Below are positions 33,057 through 38,750 of a stretch of 38,750 nt of DNA, piece by piece; within the stretch, counting starts at the first letter, position 1, and each line of letters starts with the position of its first letter. Both the position numbers and the translations under genes were made by a program. The notes beneath the pieces are model-generated. The model was given only the letters and a program-made list of their open reading frames with translations, did not search any database and was not told the origin of the DNA. Origin of the DNA: Opitutia bacterium (GTDB lineage Bacteria > Verrucomicrobiota > Verrucomicrobiia > Opitutales > Seribacteraceae); contig PCBO01000110.1 in the NCBI GenBank assembly GCA_002730975.1, positions 1 to 38,750 on the forward strand. Direction: 5' to 3'.

Positions 33057-33706
33057 GCCCGTCTCTTCCATTGGTCAAGGTGTGCGGGATCACTCGCGCT
33101 CGCGACGGAGCATCCGCCCTGGATGCTGGCGCGTCCCACCTTGGCTTCATTCTATATGAGAAATCTCCCCGTGCGATAACTTTGGAGCAGGTAGGCGCCA
33201 TAATGGCGGCTCTGCCCGTGCCCGTCGAAAAGCCAGTCGCGGTGGACGTCGATCCCGACCCTGAACGTCTCGCTGGCATTTCCTCAGGAGGCTTCGCCCG
33301 ATATCAGCTTCATTTTCCGCATGATCTTCCCCGCGAACGAATTGCGGAATGGGCGGAAGTCGTGGGTCGGGAAAACCTTTGGCTCGCTCCCAAGTTGCCG
33401 CCTGATCAACCCTTTCCCGATGACCTTCTGGATTTCGCCGAGGCCTTCCTCATCGATGCCTTTGCCGAGGATGCCTACGGGGGCACCGGGCATACCGCCG
33501 ATTGGTCCCGCTTCGCCGGCTTGAAGGAAAGTTTTCCCGAAAAGAAATGGATTCTCGCCGGGGGCCTATCCCCCGACAATGCGCTCGATGCCATCGCCGC
33601 CACCGGCGCCGACCGCATCGATGCCAACAGCGGCATCGAGTCCGCTCCCGGCATCAAGGATCCCGAAAAGATTCAGGTCCTCTTCAAGTCCTTGGCGACA
33701 AGTTGA
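33053..33706 (+). CDS. trpF: Phosphoribosylanthranilate isomerase
   Basis: The 217-residue TIM barrel catalyses the third step of tryptophan synthesis. The catalytic Cys lies in KVCGITRARD at about residue 11, the catalytic Asp in FLIDAF near 136, and the phosphate-binding loops are GGTGHTADW, LAGGLSPDNA and DANSGIESAPGIKDPEK. The start overlaps the hemD stop (ATGA), so it is translationally coupled to tetrapyrrole genes, an unusual partnership; no other trp gene is in the window. The stop is followed by a repeat and the convergent surface-protein operon. Confidence 0.94.
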   Translation: MSPSLPLVKVCGITRARDGASALDAGASHLGFILYEKSPRAITLEQVGAIMAALPVPVEKPVAVDVDPDPERLAGISSGGFARYQLHFPHDLPRERIAEWAEVVGRENLWLAPKLPPDQPFPDDLLDFAEAFLIDAFAEDAYGGTGHTADWSRFAGLKESFPEKKWILAGGLSPDNALDAIAATGADRIDANSGIESAPGIKDPEKIQVLFKSLATS

Positions 33707-33738
33707 ACTTGGGGTCGACCGCACTGCGCTCCCCATCT

Positions 33739-33779
33739 GTCATTGCGAAGAAGCCCGCAGAGCTGAGGCGGCAATCCAG
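33739..33779. repeat. Dispersed REP-like short repeat
   Basis: A GTCATTGCGAAGAAGCC...GGCAATCCAG sequence of 41 bases has outer inverted arms ATTGC and GCAAT. It resembles the 'cattgcgaag..ggcaatcca' short palindromic elements dispersed in many bacterial genomes. It sits between convergent genes, a common location for such elements. A copy count over the genome is needed to confirm it. Confidence 0.5.
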
Positions 33780-33799
33780 TTTGGATCGTGGTTCGGGAT

Positions 33800-33813
33800 G
33801 CCGAATTTTCGGC
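33800..33813 (-). terminator. Hairpin after the surface-protein operon
   Basis: GCCGAA and TTCGGC form a perfect six-base-pair stem with a two-base loop about 20 bases past the stop of the last surface-protein gene. No T-run follows, so it is only a possible terminator for the - strand operon. Confidence 0.3.
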
Positions 33814-33832
33814 TGGTTTGCCAACCGGCTTC

Positions 33833-36304
33833 CTAGCGACGTTGCCAGCGCCCGTTTTGGAAGCTGAAGAAGATTTTTTGGCCGTTGCGCTTGCCGAGGA
33901 AGTACAGCCATTCTTGCGTCGCGTTGGACCACAGGTAGGGCCAGACGCCCTTGGAGATCCAGTGCCAGCCGAAGTCGTCCGACCAGAACCAGATTCCCTC
34001 GGGCGGGTTGCCCGACAAGTAGATCCAGCCCAAGCTCTCGTGCAAGGTCCACCCGTTTTTAGACTGGTAGAACGAGCCTAGCCATGACGATCGGTACCAG
34101 CCGTTCCCCTCGGCGACGGCTCCCGGAATGGGGGAGGCCGTTCCCGCCGGGTTCGTGCGGAAACGCTTGGGGGCGCTGAGCGAGATTCCCTTGTCGTTCA
34201 CCGCGAAGGCGCGCAGGTAGTATCGTTTGTCGGGGGCGAGCCCCGAAAAGTCGGCATGGAACCCGGTTTTGGTTGCATTCCAAATTCCGGGCGCTTCCGT
34301 AACTCCGGAGTTACTCCCCGAGAAGAAAAGTCTCTCGCTCACCATAAATCCGAATTTCGTGATCTCGCTTCCACCATCCGTCAATACGGTGGCGGTCGCA
34401 TTCGCCCCTGTGCTCGATATCTCGCTCGGCTTGGCCGTACGTACCATCGCCTTGTAGGTCTCCGCAGGTTCGGGTTCCGGCTCCGGCGTTGGCTCCGGTT
34501 CGGGCGTGGGCTCAGGCTCGGGCGTGGGAGTTGGTTCGGGTTCCGGCGTTGGAGTTGGAGTGGGTTCCGGCGTGGGTTCGGGTTCCGGTTCCGGCTCGGG
34601 GGTCGGGTACTCGATGACGTAGGCGAGCGACTGTCCGGCCGAGGCGGAGTGAATGGAGGAGGTATCCGGAGAGAGAGCTCGACTGAACGCGCCGTCCACC
34701 CAAGCCATGCGGTGACCCTGCGGTTCGCCGATCGTGTTGATCGCCGCCGTGATCAGCTTTGACACCAGAAAATCCTTTTCCGCCGCGTCTCCCACTTGGG
34801 CTAGGTAGCCGCCCTTGGCCTCGGCCGCCGCCTTGGCTGCGCTCAGGCTCTTGCCCGAGACGATTACTTCGTAGGAATGCTCGCCGTAGCTGAACTGCAA
34901 GTCCTGCGCCGCCGGTTGACCGGGGTAGCTGTAGGGCTTCTTCGGATCTTTCCCCGCGTCCACCTCGGCCTTGTCGTTGTGGCCGTCGCCGTCGGTGTCG
35001 ACCTTGTTCGGGTTGGTGCCGAGAGCGATTTCGGCGGCATCGGTCAGGCCGTCGCCATCGCTGTCCTCGTTGGTGTCGTCCAGCACCACCACGGTAAAGG
35101 GTTTTTCTAGTGTCCCGTTCCGCTCGTCGGTCGTGCGTACGCGTATGGCGAGAAAGGCGTTGGCTTCGTGGTCGAAGATGGTCGCCGTCTTCAGCGTGCC
35201 GTTCGCGTCTAGTTGGAAAAAATGGTTGTGGGTCGAGCCGTTGCCGTCCGTCAGGGAAAAGACGAAGGTGGCGTTGGCGTCGGGATCGGTGGCGTTGAAG
35301 TCGCCCACGATGGTCCCCGCGGGACGGTTCTCCTGCGCGGAGAGGAAACCAGCGAGCAGTTGAGAGGGGGCGTTGTTCGAGTTCGAGGCGGCGTTCTTCG
35401 GGTCAGTCCCCGCATTCACCTCGGCTTTGTCGATGTCCCCGTCTCCATCGGTGTCGACGTTGTTCGGGTCGGTGCCCAGGGCGAGTTCGGCGGCATCGGT
35501 CAGGCCGTCTCCGTCGCTGTCCTCGTTGGCGTCGTCCAGCACCACAACGGTGAATGGTTTTTCCAGTGTCCCGTTCCGCTCGTCGTTCACTCTTACTCGG
35601 ATTGTGAGCGACGTGTTGGTCTCGTGGTCCAGCGCGTCGGCCGTCTTCAGCGTGCCGTTTGTCTCCAGTTGGAAAAGGTGGTTGTGGGTCGAGCCGTTGC
35701 CGTCGGCGAGGGAAAAGGCGAAGGTGGCGTCGGCGTCGGGATCGGTGGCGTTGAACTCGCCCACGATGGTCCCCGCGGGCTTGTTCTCCTGCACGGAGAG
35801 AAAGCCGGAAACGAGTTGGGAGGGAACGTTGTTCGAATTGGAGGCGGCGTTCTTGGGGTCGGTGCCCGCGTCCACCTCGGCTTTGTCGTCGTCGCCGTCG
35901 CCGTCGGTGTCCGCTTTGTTCGGGTCGGTGCCTAGGACCACTTCGTCGTCGTCGGAGAGACCATCGCCGTCGGTGTCGGCGGGTGGGTCGGGGACGATCT
36001 CGGGTGGAGGCTCGGTCGGCAGTTGGCCGATGAAGCCGGCAAAGTTGGATACGTCGGGCAGGTTCTTGATGGACAACCCCGCGATCGCCTCGGCGGCGGT
36101 GAACTGGGAGTAATTGGTGGAGTTCGCCTCGCCCGCGATTGGGGCGATGGCCTCCGCCGTCACCGAATAGTCCGCGCTTTGGCGGTCGGCATTTACGGAT
36201 ACGGAGAATGCAACAAAAGCGCAAAGGCTTCCTATCTCCGTCAAATGAGAAAACTTTTTTCCAAACATTGAACCAAGCAATCCCGCCTTTGGGACGGGGT
36301 TCAT
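33833..36304 (-). CDS. Large secreted modular protein: cadherin-like, TSP3 calcium repeats, lectin-like and Trp-rich C-terminal domain
   Basis: The 823-residue product has a signal segment (about 13-39, cleavage near VNA-DRQ), a SANY-type repeat (43-95), aspartate-rich thrombospondin-3-type calcium blocks (109-150, 261-302, 413-454), two cadherin-like domains (about 158-258 and 310-410), a C-type-lectin-like domain (470-568, with AEAKGGYLAQVGDAAEKDFL), a Pro-Glu-Pro-Thr linker (568-614), an FN3-like domain (616-717) and a Trp-rich C-terminal domain (735-820, WYRSSWLGSFYQ, GWIYL, WFWSDDFGWHW). It is probably exported and calcium-rigidified. The ATG at 36304 overlaps the upstream stop; ATG 36268 is a possible alternative. 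The function is unknown; adhesion is inference. Confidence 0.75.
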   Translation of the reverse strand: MNPVPKAGLLGSMFGKKFSHLTEIGSLCAFVAFSVSVNADRQSADYSVTAEAIAPIAGEANSTNYSQFTAAEAIAGLSIKNLPDVSNFAGFIGQLPTEPPPEIVPDPPADTDGDGLSDDDEVVLGTDPNKADTDGDGDDDKAEVDAGTDPKNAASNSNNVPSQLVSGFLSVQENKPAGTIVGEFNATDPDADATFAFSLADGNGSTHNHLFQLETNGTLKTADALDHETNTSLTIRVRVNDERNGTLEKPFTVVVLDDANEDSDGDGLTDAAELALGTDPNNVDTDGDGDIDKAEVNAGTDPKNAASNSNNAPSQLLAGFLSAQENRPAGTIVGDFNATDPDANATFVFSLTDGNGSTHNHFFQLDANGTLKTATIFDHEANAFLAIRVRTTDERNGTLEKPFTVVVLDDTNEDSDGDGLTDAAEIALGTNPNKVDTDGDGHNDKAEVDAGKDPKKPYSYPGQPAAQDLQFSYGEHSYEVIVSGKSLSAAKAAAEAKGGYLAQVGDAAEKDFLVSKLITAAINTIGEPQGHRMAWVDGAFSRALSPDTSSIHSASAGQSLAYVIEYPTPEPEPEPEPTPEPTPTPTPEPEPTPTPEPEPTPEPEPTPEPEPEPAETYKAMVRTAKPSEISSTGANATATVLTDGGSEITKFGFMVSERLFFSGSNSGVTEAPGIWNATKTGFHADFSGLAPDKRYYLRAFAVNDKGISLSAPKRFRTNPAGTASPIPGAVAEGNGWYRSSWLGSFYQSKNGWTLHESLGWIYLSGNPPEGIWFWSDDFGWHWISKGVWPYLWSNATQEWLYFLGKRNGQKIFFSFQNGRWQRR
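34463..34606 (-). repeat. Pro-Glu-Pro-Thr linker repeat
   Basis: About 48 codons encode alternating Pro with Glu or Thr in the 823-residue surface protein. At DNA level it is a run of near-identical short units (GGTTCGGGTTCCGGC-like on the + strand), likely to vary in copy number between strains. It forms an extended linker ahead of the FN3-like and Trp-rich domains. Confidence 0.75.
34940..35851 (-). repeat. 456-bp tandem duplication inside the surface-protein gene
   Basis: Residues 152-303 and 304-455 are two copies of a 152-residue unit (one cadherin-like domain plus one TSP3 calcium block). They share runs such as FTVVVLDD and GNGSTHNH, and the DNA stretches GGCGGCGTTCTT recur exactly 456 bases apart. 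The spans are about 35396-35851 and 34940-35395. The copies have diverged modestly, so the duplication is not brand new. Confidence 0.85.
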
Positions 36305-37854
36305 TCCGCCACCAGGTAGAGCGTGAAGGGTGGGGAGGTGCCGTAGGAGTTGGTCGCCTTCAGGGTGATCTCGTGGTTGCCCGCCTCGGAGGGAAGGTTG
36401 CCTTGGATGAACCCGTTGGCAACGTTTACGGTGAGTCCGGCGGGGAGGCCTTCCACGGAAAATACGTTTACCGTGCCCATGGCTCGAAGCTTGATGGCGA
36501 GGGCATGCCCGGCGGGACCTCTCACGTGGTAGAGGGAGCGCACGTTGGCGGCGTCGGAAAGGCTTACGGGGGCCACGCCGAGCACTTCGGGCGGTCGCGC
36601 CAGTTCGCGGGCGGTGAGGGCGTTGGTGGCCCAACCCGCGACCATGGAATAGGAGACCGAGCCCACGCGCCGGTCGGGCGAGAGGAGCTGGGAGCCGTTC
36701 GCGCCGTCGTCGAACCACACCCGCAGTCGAACGTCGTTGCGAGTGAAGACGGAGGCGGGCAGGGCGAGCATGTTGGCGAGCGATACGTCCCCGAGGGCGA
36801 GAACGTAGCGGCCGTCCTGCACGGGTATCGTTACCTCTCCCTGCGGGGCGGAGCCGTTCACGCTCGTGCCGTCGTTGCTCCAGAGTGTGGTGCCGTTTGC
36901 CTCCACGAAGGCGAACTTGAATTTTCCTTGTCCCGTGAAGTTGGTCGTTCCCACCTTCACGAGCCCCGCGTAGTTCATGAACTGGGGAACGTTGGGTGCG
37001 GGTACGGGGAGGCTGAGACCGTCTACAGGGCTCTTGCCCGCGGCCACCTCGGCGTAGTCGGAAAATCCGTCTTGGTCGGTGTCGGCGTCCTGCGGGTCGG
37101 TCGAGCGCTGGTACTCCACTAGGTTGCTCAATTGGTCGAGGTCGTCGTCGTTGGCGGCGTCGTTGGCGAGCGGGTTGAGACCGTTTACGTGTTCCCAGCC
37201 GTCGGGCATGCCGTCGCCCTCGGTGTCGGGCTTGGTGGGGTCGGTGTTGTGGACGTTCACCTCGGGGCCGTCCACGAGACCGTCGTCGTCGCTGTCGGGA
37301 TCGAGGTCGCTGGTGCCGTGCACGTCCTCCTCCTGGGCCTCGGTCAGGCCGTCGTTATCGAAATCCTCGGTGCGGTCGTCGTTTATGGTGACGGTGAAAT
37401 TCTTTACGATGCTGAGGCCCGATAGGTCGGTGGCGCTTATGCGCACGGAGTAGGCGTTCTTGGCCTCGTAGTCGTAGGTGGCGTTGGAGCGCAGTTCGTT
37501 CCCCACGAGGGTGAAGGCGGAGTTGTCCTCCCCGCCTACGCCGACGACCAGCCCGAACTCGTGCTCGTCCCCGATGTCGGGATCCTTGACCGATAGGGTG
37601 ATGACCTGTCCCGGGGCCACGTTCTCGTCGAAGTCGGGCTTGGAAAGAAAGACGTCCTTGGGGAAGTTGTAGCCCTCGAAGCTGGTGGTGCCGACCCCGA
37701 TCAGGATGTGCGTCTCCTGCGTGCCGTCGGGGTGGACGATGGTGATCTCGCGCGGGTCGTCGTCCCGCCCGAAGAGAGAGCCGGCGAAGGCCAGCAACAA
37801 GCAAGTCGCCGCCAAGAACGCTTGGCCCGTAACCCTTTCCGCGCGCCTTTTCAT
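36301..37854 (-). CDS. Secreted modular protein with cadherin-like and calcium-binding repeats
   Basis: The 517-residue protein begins MKRRAERVTG followed by a hydrophobic signal peptide to about residue 28. A cadherin-like domain (66-162, DVFLSKPDFDENVAPG) precedes aspartate-rich calcium blocks (163-275, DFDNDGLTEAQEEDVHGTSD and DSDDDGLVDGPE). Next is a segment at about 288-410 (FMNYAGLVKVGTTNFTGQGK, TTLWSNDGTSVNG, RLRVWFDDGANGSQLLSPDR), of a kind I associate with Verrucomicrobiota exported proteins, and an Ig-like putative domain (425-515). The ATG at 37854 was chosen over a GTG at 37872. It sits between two related secreted-protein genes, overlapping the downstream start by four bases. Function unknown; surface attachment or matrix role is inference. 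Confidence 0.75.
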   Translation of the reverse strand: MKRRAERVTGQAFLAATCLLLAFAGSLFGRDDDPREITIVHPDGTQETHILIGVGTTSFEGYNFPKDVFLSKPDFDENVAPGQVITLSVKDPDIGDEHEFGLVVGVGGEDNSAFTLVGNELRSNATYDYEAKNAYSVRISATDLSGLSIVKNFTVTINDDRTEDFDNDGLTEAQEEDVHGTSDLDPDSDDDGLVDGPEVNVHNTDPTKPDTEGDGMPDGWEHVNGLNPLANDAANDDDLDQLSNLVEYQRSTDPQDADTDQDGFSDYAEVAAGKSPVDGLSLPVPAPNVPQFMNYAGLVKVGTTNFTGQGKFKFAFVEANGTTLWSNDGTSVNGSAPQGEVTIPVQDGRYVLALGDVSLANMLALPASVFTRNDVRLRVWFDDGANGSQLLSPDRRVGSVSYSMVAGWATNALTARELARPPEVLGVAPVSLSDAANVRSLYHVRGPAGHALAIKLRAMGTVNVFSVEGLPAGLTVNVANGFIQGNLPSEAGNHEITLKATNSYGTSPPFTLYLVAE

Positions 37855-37894
37855 GGCGTTCGGCGTATACACTGCAAAGAGTGGGTGAGCGGGG

Positions 37895-38638
37895 TTACTC
37901 TTGGGAACGTACGCGGAAGAAGCGCTTGGCCGTGCTCGGCGGGAAGGAACCCGGATTCACCGCCGTCCAGTTGATGAGGTCGGTGCTTTGCTCGAGAATG
38001 ATGCTTACGTTGCCCGGCGCATTCTCCGGAATAACCGTGGCGAATTTCTTGGAGACTTCCTTTTCGCTCCCGACGATGCGAAAGGTGACGTATGCCTCGG
38101 AGGCTTTGAAGTCCCAGTTGCCTGCATCAGACCTAGACCAGTAGTTTCCTCCAAAATTTGTAGCTCTGCCAGACTCTGGTTTTATCTGTATTCGAATACT
38201 AGCTGGTCCAGCTACAGGTTGAACGCCTGAACTTATATTTGAACATGCAGGACTGGTACCGGTTGAGATATTCCAATTTGATGAATGAATATCCCATCCG
38301 CTATTGATGGTTTGATTAGAATCAAGACCATCAACATCAACTAGTATAGACGGCAAGAAAGCGACAGATGGATTATATGTATGTTGACTTGTCGCGTTAG
38401 GTCTAGCAACGGCACCTGATGCAAACACATAGGCAACTTCACCTGTGGGAATTTCTATGGATTGGGTGGAAATACAGGCGTTGGACTTGAGGTAGGCGAC
38501 TGCAGCAGCGTTATTCATCGAAGCCGTATCATCCGTCTTGACGATTACGGTCTCATATCGTTCGGCAAACCCGAGGTTGGCGAATCCGGCGAGCGACAAG
38601 GCGGCGGCGGTCAAAAAGGCGGGCGGGAAGTTCTTCAT
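37895..38638 (-). CDS. Secreted protein with Verrucomicrobiota-type 'STDLINWTAV' tail
   Basis: The 247-residue product has a signal peptide (MKNFPPAFLTAAALSLAGFANLGFA, about 25 residues) and ends with IILEQSTDLINWTAVNPGSF and FFRVRSQE, a pattern I recall from many exported proteins of this phylum. The middle (about residues 36-165) has no recognisable domain, contains a few cysteines and many Ser/Asn residues, and is encoded by clearly more AT-rich DNA than both ends. It heads the three-gene - strand operon, 40 bases before the next gene. The function is unknown. Confidence 0.7.
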   Translation of the reverse strand: MKNFPPAFLTAAALSLAGFANLGFAERYETVIVKTDDTASMNNAAAVAYLKSNACISTQSIEIPTGEVAYVFASGAVARPNATSQHTYNPSVAFLPSILVDVDGLDSNQTINSGWDIHSSNWNISTGTSPACSNISSGVQPVAGPASIRIQIKPESGRATNFGGNYWSRSDAGNWDFKASEAYVTFRIVGSEKEVSKKFATVIPENAPGNVSIILEQSTDLINWTAVNPGSFPPSTAKRFFRVRSQE

Positions 38639-38750
38639 GATTGAAAAGGGTTGAATGGGTTTGGGTTTGCCCGGCGGGACGACGACCCGCGGGGCGATTT
38701 TTTAAGGTTTTTGGTGAGGTTGCGCTCGGAGAGTAACCTTGTCAAGCCCC
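38639..38750. other. Leader/promoter region of the surface-protein operon (window edge)
   Basis: These 112 bases precede the first surface-protein gene. They include a GC-rich hairpin at 38670-38703 and no further gene. The promoter for the - strand operon is expected here or beyond the edge; I cannot identify it. Confidence 0.4.
38670..38703 (+). terminator. Terminator-like hairpin with T-run in the surface-operon leader
   Basis: CCC-G-GCGGG (38670-38678) pairs with CCCGC-G-GGG (38686-38694) around a seven-base loop, with one G-G mismatch, and is followed by six T (38698-38703) on the + strand. It looks like a + strand intrinsic terminator, although no + strand gene precedes it; on the - strand it would be a leader hairpin of the surface operon. 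Confidence 0.4.

Noticed and set aside
34463..34606. CRISPR-like regular repeats
   Set aside because: The repeats are in-frame Pro-Glu/Thr codons with no unique spacers and no cas genes.
36305..36718. N-terminal extension of the 823-residue surface protein up to 36718
   Set aside because: The 138 extra residues are Arg/Pro-rich and overlap the upstream gene out of frame. The signal peptide and ATGA overlap place the start at 36304 (or 36268).
36139..37122. 327-residue + strand frame over the surface-protein genes
   Set aside because: Gly/Arg/Val-rich shadow of GC-rich coding sequence on the other strand, without domain or start-site support.

Overview
The window looks like a piece of a bacterial chromosome from the phylum Verrucomicrobiota, probably an Opitutales/Puniceicoccales-type lineage. 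The clues are a CII-like regulator of a kind I associate with that group, surface proteins ending in a Trp-rich domain or in an 'LEQSTDLINWTAV..RFFRVR' tail, fused E1 alpha/beta and CobA-HemD enzymes, and many genes without a recognisable Shine-Dalgarno site. The phylum assignment is inference from protein style; no rRNA is present.

Region 1 (1-829) is a decayed edge: a partial membrane protein, the C-terminal remnant of a polyphosphate kinase 2 gene, and a spacer holding a strong hairpin. Region 2 (830-13269, all + strand) is the most unusual part. It is one long catabolic cluster: a PfkB sugar kinase, a PHP-domain protein, a mannitol-dehydrogenase-family polyol dehydrogenase, a DeoR regulator, a complete 2-oxo-acid/acetoin-dehydrogenase-like complex (E2, E3, fused E1), a SorE-like zinc dehydrogenase of 602 residues and a SorD-like sorbitol-6-phosphate dehydrogenase. 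A convergent fucU-type mutarotase (13301-13753) closes it. The set suggests a polyol/ketose pathway in which a thiamine-diphosphate complex takes part, possibly by oxidative cleavage of a keto-sugar. The substrate cannot be read from the sequence.

Region 3 (13754-23630, - strand) holds, in transcription order, the haem A-copper oxidase genes ctaB, ctaC (with fused cytochrome c), ctaD, ctaE, a subunit IV with a long tail and ctaG; then carA, a histone-deacetylase-family enzyme and a CII-like regulator followed by a terminator. Region 4 (24032-26537, + strand) diverges from ctaB and carries oxidase accessory genes: a SCO lipoprotein, a tandem HLHP-domain membrane-anchored protein and a DUF420 (CtaM/YozB-like) protein carrying an EF-hand loop.

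Region 5 (26618-33706) is housekeeping: thyA-folA (- strand), a basic secreted protein of unknown function, tRNA-Val(TAC) directly ahead of ilvH-ilvC, then hemC, cobA-hemD and trpF in tightly coupled order (+ strand). Region 6 (33707-38750, - strand) is a three-gene operon for large secreted or surface proteins with cadherin-like and thrombospondin-type-3 calcium-binding repeats, visibly GC-richer than the rest, with a 456-bp internal tandem duplication and a low-GC segment inside the first gene.
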